A DNA stretch of 64,000 bases from Streptomyces sp. NBC_01750 (lineage in GTDB: Bacteria > Actinomycetota > Actinomycetes > Streptomycetales > Streptomycetaceae). The stretch is taken from positions 7,814,001 to 7,878,000 of the forward strand of contig NZ_CP109137.1 in assembly GCF_035918095.1 (NCBI RefSeq), in the 5' to 3' direction. The translations under genes were made by a program, and so were the position numbers. Below are positions 41,153 to 50,646 of the stretch, one piece after another (position 1 is the stretch's first letter; each line of letters starts with the position of its first letter). The notes beneath the pieces are model-generated. The model made no database searches. It was not told the origin of the DNA and worked only from the letters and a program-made list of their open reading frames with translations.

Positions 41153-42874
41153 ATGGCCGACCCGCTGCTGTTCAACCCGCGTACCTACGACCCGGCACAC
41201 TTCGACCCCGAGACCCGCAGGCTGCTGCGCGCCACCGTCGACTGGTTCGAGGACCGCGGCAAGCGGAAGCTGATCGAGGACTACCGCTCCCGTGCCTGGC
41301 TGGCGGACTTCCTCGCGTTCTCCGCCAAGGAAGGGCTGTTCGCGACCTTCCTGACCCCGGCATCCGCCGCCGAGGGGCAGCAGGACAAGCGGTGGGACAC
41401 CGCCCGGATCGCCGCCCTCAACGAGATCTTCGGCTTCTACGGCCTGGACTACTGGTACGCGTGGCAGGTCACCATCCTCGGTCTCGGACCGGTCTGGCAG
41501 AGCGACAACGCCGCCGCTCGCACCCGCGCGGCGGAACTCCTCGCCCAGGGTGAGGTGTTCGCCTTCGGTCTGTCCGAGAAGGCCCACGGCGCCGACATCT
41601 ACTCCACCGACATGCTGCTGGAGCCCGACGGTGACGGCGGCTTCCGGGCCGGCGGCTCCAAGTACTACATCGGCAACGGCAATGCGGCCGGGCTCGTCTC
41701 GGTCTTCGGCCGCCGCACCGACATCGAGGGCCCCGACGGCTACGTCTTCTTCGCCGCCGACAGCCGCCACCCGGCGTACCACCTCGTGAAGAACGTCGTC
41801 GACTCCTCGAAGTACGTCAGTGAGTTCCGCCTCGACAACTACCCGGTCGGCGCCGACGACGTACTGCACACCGGCCGCGCCGCCTTCGACGCCGCCCTCA
41901 ACACCGTCAACGTCGGCAAGTTCAACCTCTGCACCGCCTCGATAGGCATCTGCGAGCACGCGATGTACGAGGCCGTCACCCACGCGCACAACCGCATCCT
42001 CTACGGCCGCCCCGTCACCGCCTTCCCGCACGTGCGCCGCGAGCTGACCGACGCGTACGTCCGTCTCGTCGGGATGAAGCTGTTCAGTGACCGGGCCGTC
42101 GACTATTTCCGCTCCGCCGGCCCCGACGACCGCCGCTACCTGCTGTTCAACCCGATGACAAAGATGAAGGTGACCACCGAGGGCGAGAAGGTCATCGACC
42201 TGATGTGGGACGTCATCGCCGCCAAGGGCTTCGAGAAGGACACCTACTTCGCCCAGGCCGCCTCCGAGATCCGTGGGCTCCCGAAGCTCGAGGGCACGGT
42301 CCACGTCAACCTGGCGCTGATCCTCAAGTTCATGCGCAACCATCTGCTGGACCCGGCCGAATACGCGCCCGTGCCGACCCGCCTCGACGCGGCCGACGAC
42401 GCCTTCCTCTTCCGCCAGGGACCGGCCCGCGGCCTGGGCTCCGTGCGCTTCCACGACTGGCGCACCGCCTACGACGCCTATGCCGCCGTGCCCAACGTCG
42501 GCCGCTTCCGCGAGCAGGCGGACGCCCTGTGCGAGTTCGTCACCACCGCGGCCCCCGGCGAGGAGCAGAGCCGCGACCTCGATCTCCTTCTCGCCGTCGG
42601 GCAGTTGTTCGCGCTGGTGGTGCACGGCCAGCTGATCCTGGAACAGGCACGCCTGACCGGGCTCGACGAGGACGTGCTCGACGAACTGTTCTCCGTCCTC
42701 GTACGCGACTTCTCCGCGCACGCCGTCGAGCTGTACGGCAAGGACTCCGCCACGGCGGAACAGCAGCGCTGGGCGCTGGGCGCGGTCCGGCGTCCCGTTG
42801 TCGACGAAGCGCGTTCGGCGCGAGTCTGGGAGCGCGTCGAGGCACTGTCCGGGGCGTACGAGATGGCGCCGTAA
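41153..42874 (+). CDS. Acyl-CoA dehydrogenase/oxidase-like protein, large form
   Basis: A 573-residue acyl-CoA dehydrogenase superfamily protein, longer than the usual 380-400. It has the N-terminal helical domain, the flavin segment FAFGLSEKAHGADIYSTDML (SEKAHGSD-like), SKYYIGNGNAAGLVSVFGR, then the C-terminal helical domain IGICEHAMYEAVTHAHNRIL and an additional about 150-residue helical extension. This resembles large acyl-CoA oxidase-like FadEs. Downstream of a PadR regulator, it may be controlled by the PadR ligand. The ribosome site (GGAAAGGCG) is moderate. Confidence 0.85.
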   Translation: MADPLLFNPRTYDPAHFDPETRRLLRATVDWFEDRGKRKLIEDYRSRAWLADFLAFSAKEGLFATFLTPASAAEGQQDKRWDTARIAALNEIFGFYGLDYWYAWQVTILGLGPVWQSDNAAARTRAAELLAQGEVFAFGLSEKAHGADIYSTDMLLEPDGDGGFRAGGSKYYIGNGNAAGLVSVFGRRTDIEGPDGYVFFAADSRHPAYHLVKNVVDSSKYVSEFRLDNYPVGADDVLHTGRAAFDAALNTVNVGKFNLCTASIGICEHAMYEAVTHAHNRILYGRPVTAFPHVRRELTDAYVRLVGMKLFSDRAVDYFRSAGPDDRRYLLFNPMTKMKVTTEGEKVIDLMWDVIAAKGFEKDTYFAQAASEIRGLPKLEGTVHVNLALILKFMRNHLLDPAEYAPVPTRLDAADDAFLFRQGPARGLGSVRFHDWRTAYDAYAAVPNVGRFREQADALCEFVTTAAPGEEQSRDLDLLLAVGQLFALVVHGQLILEQARLTGLDEDVLDELFSVLVRDFSAHAVELYGKDSATAEQQRWALGAVRRPVVDEARSARVWERVEALSGAYEMAP

Positions 42875-42987
42875 CCAACGGAGCAGACGGCCTGTCCGCC
42901 CGCCGGGGCCCGCAGGCTCAGCCGCCGTCCGCGCGCGTCGGCGACTGCCGCCGGGGCCCACCGCCGTCGGCGACCGCCCGTCTCGGA

Positions 42988-43015
42988 CCGCGGGAAGCCA
43001 TGGTGCTTCCCGCGG
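42988..43015. terminator. Hairpin between convergent genes
   Basis: CCGCGGGAAGC (42988-42998) pairs perfectly with GCTTCCCGCGG (43005-43015) over a 6-nt loop, between the acyl-CoA dehydrogenase and the convergent receptor gene. Confidence 0.75.
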
Positions 43016-43139
43016 CTCCGAGCCGGGCAGTCACGCCCCTGGCCGAGAGGCGTACGAGGCGGTGCCGTGGAGAGCACCGGCCACCGCGGCCCCCGGTTTC
43101 ATGGGTGCCCGCTCCACGGCGTCATGTGAGCCGAAGCGG

Positions 43140-45902
43140 TTACGGGCACGGGTGCTCCTCGCCCTCCGGCCCCCATGTGATGCGTTGGTCGCCGCGCGCC
43201 ACCGTGCCGCACAGCAGCTCGGTCGCCGGCTCGCCGCGGCTGCCCCGGAGCACCGCGAGCAGCTTGTCCTCCGTCAGCCGTCCCCCGCCCGCCGCGCCGT
43301 GCGCGTCGATACGGCCGGTGGCGCCGTCGAAGCCTCCGCCGCCCAGGCCTTGGTAGAGCACGCCTTGCAGCAGCCCGCGGTCGAGGCGGTCGTCATGCCC
43401 GCCGGTGGTGCGCCAGGCCTGGTCGATGCCTTCGGCGAGATAGCGCAACGCGTCCCAGGCGAGTGCGACATGGCCGTCCTCGCGCATGGCCTTCGTCCTG
43501 GCGCTGTGGTCGCCGCCGTACGCGCGGTCGTACGCGGCGAGGAAGGCCGCGGCCTCCGGGCTCCGTGCCGCCAGCGTGGGGGCGTAGCCGTGCGAGACGT
43601 AGAAGAGGGTGAGGCCCTTGAAGTCGTCCCAGGGGCGCTGCTCTTCCGTCAACGTGTTGGTGACGTCGTCGCCGCCGAGCACGCTGATCTTCGGGCAGTC
43701 GCCGGAGATACGGGCGATCTCGGCCAGGAACAGCTGGAACTGGCTGGCTCGCGCCGACCACACCACCGCTGTCCGCGGCTCCTCACGCACGGTACGGCAG
43801 ACCTCGCGGGCCAGGTCCTCCACGGTCGGCACGGGCCGCCCGCCGAGCGCACCCGGCACCGGTCCCGGTTCCGGTGCGTCGGCCGGGGTGTAGAGGAGTA
43901 CGTCGGTGCGCCCCGGCCCGTACGAGGCACGGAAGGACGCGGCAAGGCTATTGCTGTAGGCGTCGGTGGCGTCGGCGACGAGACTCACCCGCTTTGCCTT
44001 CTGCCCGCCAGTGGTCATCCCGGCGCTCGACGCGAACGCTGCCATCAGCTCGGCGGCCCGCGCATCGGTGGCGGCCGTCTGGTAGTAGTGCTCGCCCTGG
44101 CGGAGGAGTTCATCCGCGGTGCCCGAGGTGCCGACCATCGGGATACCGGCCTTGTCGAGGGTGCGTATGGCGTCGTACGTATTGCGGCGGCTCTGCCCGA
44201 AACCGACGACGCCCGCGATGGACGGATCGCTCGCGGCGAGCTCCGCGATCCGGTCGGCGACGGCGGGTGCGTCCTTGAAGCGGTCACCCGCGTTGGCGGC
44301 GAGCACCCGCAGCGGGACGCGCTCGCCGGAACGCAGCGCCTGGGCGTTGATGTGCTGCTGTGCCAGCGCGATGCCGCGCAGCTCCGCCAGCGTGCCGCCG
44401 CGCACCGGGTCCTCGGCGTCCTTGCCACCGGTGAGCGGGCCGAAGTAGACGATGGTGCGGCGACCGGGGCGCGGGTCGTCGCCGGGCCGGCCCGCGAGCT
44501 CCCTGTCGACCGCCTCGTTCTGCCGCTCGATCTGCTGGAGCACGGCCTGTACGGCCTGCTCACTGGGCTCCTTGCCGAAGCCGGCCGCGCCTTCGGCGAC
44601 ACCGACGCACTGCCCGTCCGTGCCGAGGAAGGTGGAGCCCTGGCAGGGGTCGTCCTTGTCGCGGCTCCCGATGTCCGGTACGAGGAACAGGACGGCGGCG
44701 AGTGCGAGCGCGAGCGTTCCGATGCCGAGTACTCCGGCCACCTCGGCCCCGGGGCCCCAGTGCGGAGACGGCGTCACCAGCGTGGGCCAGCGGCCGAGCC
44801 AGTACACCGCCGCCTGGTCGTCCTCGGGTCCCTCGGCCACCGGCACGACGATGCCGGTCGGCTGACCCGGCGACATCCCGCGCCGCTCAATGTTGATCAG
44901 CTCGGCGCCGGCGTGGGCGAGGCCCGACGCATCGATGTCGGGGATGCGCGAGGCCAGCGAACGTACGCCGCCCGCCACCGCGAACACAGAGGTACAGCGC
45001 AAGTCCTCCATGGCGGAGCGGAGTTCACGCAGGAAGCGCTGGACGCGCGAGTCGGCGGGCCCTGCCTCGTCGAAGAGAAGCACGAAGCGGGAGCCGCGGC
45101 GTCGCCGCCACGGGTTGAAGAGACGGGTCCGGCACGCCTGGTCGAGGTCGGCGAGCAGCGCGTGCATCAGCACCCGGTCCATACGCTCCGGCTCGTTGGC
45201 CGGCTCGCCGTGCACGAGGTCGAGCGCGGAGCGGAAGAAGTCGGTGGGCGGGCTGCCGTGCTGACGGCGCACCCATTCCGCGTACCAGCTGCGGCTGCGA
45301 GCCCGCCCCAGCATGCGGCGGTTGGCGCGCCAGCCGTAGAAGGCGCGCGGCAGGCGCTGGAACAGCGGGCCTGCGATGAAGTTCCACAGCAGCTCGAGCA
45401 ACGTGCCACCGCTGGCCTGGTCGCGGCCGCCGAGCCACCACAGGGTCTGGGCGGTACGGGACCAGTTGCGGTGCTCCGCGTAGCAGTGGTTGCGCAGCTC
45501 GGCGTGGCGGCGCTCCATGAGTCCCTCGACGGCGGGCGCGGTGACGACGGAGCGCAGCAGCCGGTAGCTGTGCAGCCGTAGTTCACCGGTGCCGGGCGGC
45601 ATGGTCTCGGCGAGCTGATGGGTCAGATGCTCGAAGAGTTCGAGCGGCGGCGGGTCGGTCCCGTCCGGGATCTGCGGGATGTACGCGTGCGGGGCGAGGA
45701 CCTCGCTGCGGCCGCGCATCCGTGACCGCAGCCCCGTGACGATCTGGCGTCCGGCATTGCCGCTGCCCGGCTCACTGAGCAGGACGACCGGCACCCTGCT
45801 GCGCCTGCGCCGCGGCTGCACCACCAGTTTGTCGAACGCGTCGATGAAGCGCTCGACGCCTGGATAGGCCGGAATACGGCATTGTGGATCCCCCGCGGTC
45901 AT
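43140..45902 (-). CDS. Membrane receptor: NTPase-like cytoplasmic domain fused to extracellular branched-chain-amino-acid-type substrate-binding domain
   Basis: A 920-residue protein. Residues 1-380 form a cytoplasmic domain with a degenerate Walker A (LLSEPGSGNAGRQ, residues 41-53, no Lys-Ser/Thr) and a Walker B-like RFVLLFDEAG (272-281). One transmembrane helix (about 386-410, EVAGVLGIGTLALALAAVLF) follows. Residues 480-920 form a Peripla_BP_6/LIVBP-like domain, with FGPLTGGKDA, AGVVGFGQSRRNTYDAIRTL, GIPMVGTSGTADEL and VALAWDALRYLAEGIDQAWR. The layout implies that ligand binding outside signals to an NTPase-like domain inside. No partner gene is adjacent. The ATG at 45902 follows AAGGGGGG. 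Confidence 0.85.
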   Translation of the reverse strand: MTAGDPQCRIPAYPGVERFIDAFDKLVVQPRRRRSRVPVVLLSEPGSGNAGRQIVTGLRSRMRGRSEVLAPHAYIPQIPDGTDPPPLELFEHLTHQLAETMPPGTGELRLHSYRLLRSVVTAPAVEGLMERRHAELRNHCYAEHRNWSRTAQTLWWLGGRDQASGGTLLELLWNFIAGPLFQRLPRAFYGWRANRRMLGRARSRSWYAEWVRRQHGSPPTDFFRSALDLVHGEPANEPERMDRVLMHALLADLDQACRTRLFNPWRRRRGSRFVLLFDEAGPADSRVQRFLRELRSAMEDLRCTSVFAVAGGVRSLASRIPDIDASGLAHAGAELINIERRGMSPGQPTGIVVPVAEGPEDDQAAVYWLGRWPTLVTPSPHWGPGAEVAGVLGIGTLALALAAVLFLVPDIGSRDKDDPCQGSTFLGTDGQCVGVAEGAAGFGKEPSEQAVQAVLQQIERQNEAVDRELAGRPGDDPRPGRRTIVYFGPLTGGKDAEDPVRGGTLAELRGIALAQQHINAQALRSGERVPLRVLAANAGDRFKDAPAVADRIAELAASDPSIAGVVGFGQSRRNTYDAIRTLDKAGIPMVGTSGTADELLRQGEHYYQTAATDARAAELMAAFASSAGMTTGGQKAKRVSLVADATDAYSNSLAASFRASYGPGRTDVLLYTPADAPEPGPVPGALGGRPVPTVEDLAREVCRTVREEPRTAVVWSARASQFQLFLAEIARISGDCPKISVLGGDDVTNTLTEEQRPWDDFKGLTLFYVSHGYAPTLAARSPEAAAFLAAYDRAYGGDHSARTKAMREDGHVALAWDALRYLAEGIDQAWRTTGGHDDRLDRGLLQGVLYQGLGGGGFDGATGRIDAHGAAGGGRLTEDKLLAVLRGSRGEPATELLCGTVARGDQRITWGPEGEEHPCP

Positions 45903-46105
45903 GAGCAAGCCCCCCTTGTTCCCCCTGAGAAGCAAGGGATATTCCCATCAACTGCCATAGGCAAGCGTGGTGTTGGATCACATGCCAGCCACAATTGTCG
46001 CCGGGTGCGTTCCCGTCCTCGGCAACCTGAAGCTCTCGCGCGCCCGGACGTGCCGCGCCACCCCTGTCGGTGCGGAATGTGCGGCCCTGGGGCACGTCGG
46101 GTCCG

Positions 46106-46858
46106 TCATCGCGCGTCCGGCCGCGGCTGCTGAAGCCAGTCCCTGTAGTGCGTGGGGGCGAGGTCGGCGTCCTCCGGTGCGATCAGCACGTCTCCGATGA
46201 CCACGGAGAACATGCCCGCCTGGTCGTCGGTGATCACGTGGCGGCCGTCCGGGCGTGCGGCCAGGGTGATCCGGCCCAGCTCATCGAGGGGGAAGATGTC
46301 GGGGCCTGCGACATTGTGGATGCCCTGCGACGGGGTGCCGGAGGCGGCCCTCACGACCGCCGCGGCGACGTCGGAGGCGGCGATCGGCTGCACGGGGGTG
46401 GAAGGCAGCCGGACGGTGTCCCCGTCGGTCGTCATGGCCAGGATCGGTTCGACGAACTCGGCGAACTGCGTGGCGCGCACGATCGAGTACGGCGTGGGCG
46501 CGTTCTCGAGGATGTCCTCCTGAGCGACCTTGGCCCGGTAGTAGTCGAGCTGCGGCACTTGGTCCACGCCGACGATCGAGAGAATCACATGGTGGCGGAC
46601 ACCGGCCGCCTCTGCCGCGACCGCGATGTTGTTCATCGACGTTTCGAAGAAGTCGATGGAAGTCTCGTCGAACACGGGGGAGTTCGTCAGGTTGATCACC
46701 GTATCGGCGCCCTCGAGAACCTGGGCCAGGCCCTTGCCGCTGATCACGTCGACTCCGGTGGACAGCGATGCGGGTACGACGTCGTGGCCGTCCGCTGCCA
46801 GCCGTTCGACCACCTGTGTGCCGATCAGGCCGCTTCCCCCGAGGACTGTGAACTTCAT
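46106..46858 (-). CDS. NAD(P)-binding NmrA/SDR-type oxidoreductase
   Basis: A 250-residue atypical short-chain dehydrogenase of the NmrA/NAD(P)-binding group. It has the N-terminal motif FTVLGGSGLIGTQVVERLAA (GxxGxxG), ADTVINLTNSP, and YYRAKVAQEDIL in place of the classical YxxxK arrangement. PTPYSIVRATQFAEF and VQPIAASDVAAAVVRAASG are typical of NmrA-like quinone-sensing or isoflavone-reductase-type proteins. The substrate is unknown. The ATG at 46858 begins the motif; GAAGGG lies upstream. It is monocistronic. Confidence 0.88.
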   Translation of the reverse strand: MKFTVLGGSGLIGTQVVERLAADGHDVVPASLSTGVDVISGKGLAQVLEGADTVINLTNSPVFDETSIDFFETSMNNIAVAAEAAGVRHHVILSIVGVDQVPQLDYYRAKVAQEDILENAPTPYSIVRATQFAEFVEPILAMTTDGDTVRLPSTPVQPIAASDVAAAVVRAASGTPSQGIHNVAGPDIFPLDELGRITLAARPDGRHVITDDQAGMFSVVIGDVLIAPEDADLAPTHYRDWLQQPRPDAR

Positions 46859-47325
46859 GGCGCACCCTTCGTCGAGCGTTCCGTTCCTGAGAGCGTCCGG
46901 GCGGATTCTCCGTCCCGTTGTGTGCGGGGGCCGTGGGCGCGATTCGAACCGGCCCCGTACTGACCGAGCGGATGGGTCCGCGAGCGGTGTCGGTTCGGCG
47001 TTGCCTGGTGTGCCGTGCCGTGCCGTGCCGGACGGCGGTCGGCATCTTTGTGCCCACGGAGCGCAACGCACCGCCTTCGATCACCGTACCCCCGCGACTG
47101 CTGAGCCGCGCGAACCGGATCACGCACCTCCAGCCCTGGGCAGGTCCGTGTGGAGTACGCCCTTCGCCCGCCTTCACCACTGGGCTTGACGCGGCTCGTT
47201 TCGCCGGATCCGGCGCACCGCGCGCTCCCCGGCGATCCGTCCGCGCCGGTACTGCTCGGCGGCCTGCCGAGTCGGACGATGCTGCGAAGGCGGCGGTCGC
47301 CCGCGTTCTGGCAGACCGAAGCTAC
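46859..47325. other. Intergenic region, no gene seen
   Basis: About 470 bp between two same-strand genes. It contains a short TGCCG microrepeat near 47010-47035 and a GC-rich leader for the oxidoreductase gene. No family is recognised in any frame. Confidence 0.4.
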
Positions 47326-48411
47326 TCAGCGCAGTACGGCCGCCAGCAGATCGGCTCCCAGCGCCGTCAGATCGGGCAGATTGAGGGTGTAACGGACGTA
47401 ACGACCGTGCCGCCGGGCCGTGAGCAGGCCCGCGCGGCGCAGGACGGCGAGGTGGCGGGAAACCTCCGGGGGTGAGAGTTCCCAGGCGTGGGCCAGCTCA
47501 CGGGTGGTGTGCGGGCCGCGGGCCAGGGTGCGCAGCAGCCGCAGCCGTACCGGATGTGCGAGTGCCTCCAGCCGTAGGGTGACCGTTTCCAGCGATACCG
47601 GCTCCGATGGACTCGGCTCGGCCACGGGGTACTGCACCACCGGCCGCCACCCGGGCGCGTGGACCGCCACCAGGTGCGGGCGGCCGAAGACACTGGGGAT
47701 GAAGGTGACCCCGGTGCCGTGGGCGGCGGTCGCCTTGTCCTGCAGCTTGTCCACGATGATGCAGCCGCCGTCCGGTGCCAGCGTGACTGCGCCGGAGACC
47801 GATGCGAGTGCCGCCCCGATGCCCTGGCGCTTCAGCAGGTCGTTCTTCAGGCGCAGGTCGGTGGCGAGCTGCACGGCGACGCCCGCCCAGGCGGCGTCGA
47901 AGAAGGCCTCGGCGCACTGTTCGAGGGTGTGGCGCACCCGCGCCCGCACAGCGCCCGGGTCCGCGAGCAGCCGTTCCGCGAAGGCCTCTTGCCGCGCGCC
48001 GCGGGCCTGTGCCAGGTCCAGGGCCCGCTCGCGCGCAGTCGCGTCGGTGAGCGGCGACGGCGCGCCGAAGTGGACCCGGTTGCTGCCGCACGTGGTGACG
48101 AGCGCGGCGGTCACATACGTTTTGTCGTCGATCCGGTCCACGTCGTCCAACTCCTCGGCGAGGGTCGGCCGAGGTCGGGCGGGGATGAGGAAGTCGGCTT
48201 GTGAGGAACGCCAGAGGAACTCCGCCTCCCGCAACCGCTCGGCCAGCTCCGGCCGCAGCCCGGCCCATACATCCCCGGCCCAGCCGGCGAGCTGCGGATG
48301 ATGCCCGGGTTCGGCCAGCACGTGCAGCATCGCGGTCAGCTCGGCCAGCGGGGAGGCGGCGAACCGCAGTCGCTCGGACTGCAGGCCGCTGATGTCGATC
48401 CTCAACGTCAC
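47326..48411 (-). CDS. ArsR-type helix-turn-helix regulator with DUF5937 domain
   Basis: A 361-residue regulator. The N-terminal about 260 residues match the DUF5937 ligand-domain type (RIDISGLQSERLRFAASPLAELTAM and related). The C-terminal winged helix is ArsR-like: RLEALAHPVRLRLLRTLARG, TTRELAHAWELSPPEVSRHL and GRYVRYTLNL. There are no metal-binding cysteines. A GTG start follows GAGGGG. It is divergent from an MFS transporter gene, with a 31-bp palindrome in the 99-bp gap. This is the classic arrangement of a repressor controlling an efflux pump. Confidence 0.85.
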   Translation of the reverse strand: MTLRIDISGLQSERLRFAASPLAELTAMLHVLAEPGHHPQLAGWAGDVWAGLRPELAERLREAEFLWRSSQADFLIPARPRPTLAEELDDVDRIDDKTYVTAALVTTCGSNRVHFGAPSPLTDATARERALDLAQARGARQEAFAERLLADPGAVRARVRHTLEQCAEAFFDAAWAGVAVQLATDLRLKNDLLKRQGIGAALASVSGAVTLAPDGGCIIVDKLQDKATAAHGTGVTFIPSVFGRPHLVAVHAPGWRPVVQYPVAEPSPSEPVSLETVTLRLEALAHPVRLRLLRTLARGPHTTRELAHAWELSPPEVSRHLAVLRRAGLLTARRHGRYVRYTLNLPDLTALGADLLAAVLR

Positions 48412-48445
48412 CCCCTCAGCATCCCTGACCGGCTGGCCGGCGGCG

Positions 48446-48476
48446 GCGTCGGTTGACGGTGTCCGTCAACCGACGC
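48446..48476. promoter_or_regulatory. 31-bp perfect palindrome between ArsR-like regulator and MFS gene
   Basis: GCGTCGGTTGACGG (48446-48459) is mirrored by CCGTCAACCGACGC (48463-48476) around TGT. It sits 34 bp before the MFS start and 34 bp before the regulator start on the other strand, so one bound dimer could block both promoters. Confidence 0.8.
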
Positions 48477-48510
48477 ACCCAGCCCTGCGGCCGAACGCAC
48501 CGTTGACGCC

Positions 48511-49740
48511 ATGGCAACCACCACCAAGATCCAGCCCCGCGCCCTCGTCCGTGCCTCCGGAGGCCCCCGCTATGCCGTCGCCCTGGCCGTGGACGCGCTC
48601 GGCACCGGCCTGCTGCGGCCCTTTCTGCTGCTCTACGGGGTGACGGTGCTGAGGCTGTCCGCGCCGGCCACCGGCATCGCCATGACGGTCGGCGTCGTCG
48701 TGGGTCTGGTGTGCATGCCCGCGGTGGGCCGATGGCTGGACCGGGGCGCACGCAGCACGGTCGTGGCAGCGTCGATGCTGGTGCGGGTGGTGGGCGTGGC
48801 GCTGCTGCTGGCCACCCCGGCGGGGCACGTCTGGGTGTTCGCGACGGCGGCGCTCTTCCTCGGCATCGGCAACCAGGCATGGCCGGTCGCCCACGCAGCT
48901 CTCGTGGCCACGGTCGCCCACGGCCGGGAACGCGACACCGCTCTCGCGGGAGGCCGCGCCCTGCGCAACGCCGGCCTGGGCGCGGGCGCGCTCCTCGCCA
49001 CCGCTTGCCTGGCGGGCGGCACCACCGCATTGCAGGCGCTGGCAGCCGTCACCGGGCTCGCCTATCTCGCTGCGGCGGCCTTGGCGTGGTCGGTCCACCT
49101 ACACGCCCATCCGGCCGCTACGCCGGCCAAGGACAGGGCCGAAGGGCCCGCACCCCGGATGCGCGCGCTGCTGGCCGCCAACGTGGTCTACGCCTTCTGC
49201 CTCAACGTCCCCGAAATCGCGCTCCCTCTGGTCCTGGTGACACAGTTGCACGCATCCCCGGTGTGGTCGGCAGCCATCTTCGTGGCCAACACGGTGCTGG
49301 TGGTCACCCTGCAGGTTCCGGTCACCGTTCTGATGTCCCGCTTCTCCCGGCGGACCGTGCTGGCTCTCGCCGGCGTGGTACTCGCCGTGTCCTACCTCGG
49401 CTTCCTCGCGGCCACCTCACTGGGACACGGCTGGGGTGCCCCGGCCGTCGCCACGGTGTCCGTGGTCTGCACTATCGGCGAGATCATCTATGCCGGCAGC
49501 GCCACCGCGCTCGTCGCCGCCATCGCCCCGGCCCATGTCCTGGGACGCACCCTCGCCCGCTTCGAGCTCTCCACGGGCTTCGGCCTCGCCGTCTCCCCGG
49601 CGGTCATCACCGCTCTCGCACCCCACGGCTCGGCCGCCCTCTGGGGCAGCCTCGCCGGTGCGACGCTCCTCTCCGCCTCCGCCGTTGCCACCGAGAAGGA
49701 TCAAGGAACGCGGCTCAGCGATTGCTGCCGCCGGGCGTGA
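48511..49740 (+). CDS. MFS transporter
   Basis: A 409-residue major facilitator with about 12 hydrophobic segments. Examples are [33 protein letters not shown] followed by WLDRGARS (motif A-like loop), and [20 protein letters not shown]. It resembles drug-efflux MFS proteins of streptomycetes. The ATG at 48511 opens with [15 protein letters not shown]. Its promoter overlaps the 31-bp palindrome, so it is likely repressed by the divergent ArsR-like protein until a substrate is present. Confidence 0.88.
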   Translation: MATTTKIQPRALVRASGGPRYAVALAVDALGTGLLRPFLLLYGVTVLRLSAPATGIAMTVGVVVGLVCMPAVGRWLDRGARSTVVAASMLVRVVGVALLLATPAGHVWVFATAALFLGIGNQAWPVAHAALVATVAHGRERDTALAGGRALRNAGLGAGALLATACLAGGTTALQALAAVTGLAYLAAAALAWSVHLHAHPAATPAKDRAEGPAPRMRALLAANVVYAFCLNVPEIALPLVLVTQLHASPVWSAAIFVANTVLVVTLQVPVTVLMSRFSRRTVLALAGVVLAVSYLGFLAATSLGHGWGAPAVATVSVVCTIGEIIYAGSATALVAAIAPAHVLGRTLARFELSTGFGLAVSPAVITALAPHGSAALWGSLAGATLLSASAVATEKDQGTRLSDCCRRA

Positions 49741-49884
49741 GCAGGCTCGTGAGCTCGGCAGGCGCCTCTGGCGACGGTTTGAAGTAGCGGCGGACGTTCT
49801 CCGGCTTCTTGTGTCAGGACTGCGCCATCAGCATCAACAGGGACGCGCCCTGCTCGCCGAGGTGGGTCAGCGGGCGCCGACCGG

Positions 49885-50526
49885 TCATGTGTTGTCCGCC
49901 TCGTCCTCCCGGGCGAGCGCGGCGAGGTCCGGAAGCAGCCCGGCCAGTTCTTCCAGCAGCTTGTCCATGTCCACGACCTCGGGCAGCGGGTACACGAAGC
50001 ACGCCCCGTCCTCCCTGAACGAGACCGCCGGTCCGGCGAACCTCACCAGGCGCTTCGGCAGATCCGAGGCGTAGAACCGCTCGGCCGTCCCCGCGGAGTC
50101 GTCGCTCATCGTCAGGTACGGCAGATCCTTGGAGAAGGTGAGATTGAGCTCCGCCGCACTCCAGTGGCGCTCCAGACGTAGGTTCGGTCCGCTGCCCAGA
50201 AGGTCGAAGCACACGATCAGCCAGTGCTGGTCGTCCCTGCGCGAAATCTGCTCGTAGCGCCGGGCGACGGTGACCCGGTGGTCGCCGAGTTGGCCGGTAA
50301 CGGTGATTCCGTGCCACGTTCGCAACAGCCAGGGGAAGTGGCCCGCGTACCCGGCCCACTCCTCACCGTCCTTGCCGCGCTCGATTCGCTGCCAGCCGGG
50401 ACGGGCGGCCAGGACGCGCATCGCCCGCTCCGCCTTGCCGACCCGGCGAGCGGTACGGACCGCGAAGGTGAGTCCGATCAGGGACGGGGCCAAGATGACG
50501 GCGAAACCAATGATCCAGCCCACCAC
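49885..50526 (-). CDS. Membrane-anchored hypothetical protein
   Basis: A 213-residue protein starting VVGWIIGFAVILAPSLIGLT, one N-terminal transmembrane helix, followed by RTARRVGK (stop-transfer) and a soluble cytoplasmic domain of unknown family (RYEQISRRDDQHWLIVCFDL; LPEVVDMDKLLEELAGLLPD). The GTG start at 50526 is preceded by AAAGGACG. The open frame continues upstream into an unrelated SnoaL-like remnant, so a longer start would create an artificial fusion. A shared TACGTA-type dyad lies 82-99 bp upstream. Confidence 0.6.
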   Translation of the reverse strand: MVGWIIGFAVILAPSLIGLTFAVRTARRVGKAERAMRVLAARPGWQRIERGKDGEEWAGYAGHFPWLLRTWHGITVTGQLGDHRVTVARRYEQISRRDDQHWLIVCFDLLGSGPNLRLERHWSAAELNLTFSKDLPYLTMSDDSAGTAERFYASDLPKRLVRFAGPAVSFREDGACFVYPLPEVVDMDKLLEELAGLLPDLAALAREDEADNT

Positions 50527-50607
50527 GTACGTCCTTTCGCTCCACCCCGGGAAGTCCGTTCGCCCCCCATGCTCACGCACCGGGTCGCCGCAAGACATCG
50601 GTGAAAC

Positions 50608-50625
50608 CACGTAAAGGGCTACGGA
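50608..50625. promoter_or_regulatory. CACGTA-N6-TACGGA dyad (shared motif, copy A)
   Basis: CACGTA (50608-50613), six bases, TACGGA (50620-50625), preceded by CATCGGTGAAAC. It lies upstream of the membrane-anchored hypothetical gene read on the minus strand. The flank CATCGGTGAAACCAC is identical to that of the copy at 62916-62930. Confidence 0.55.
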
Positions 50626-50646
50626 GACCGCATGTTCACATCCCCT

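Noticed and set aside
47005..47035. TGCCG microrepeat in an intergenic region
   Set aside because: Short, simple and without symmetry; such repeats are expected in GC-rich DNA.
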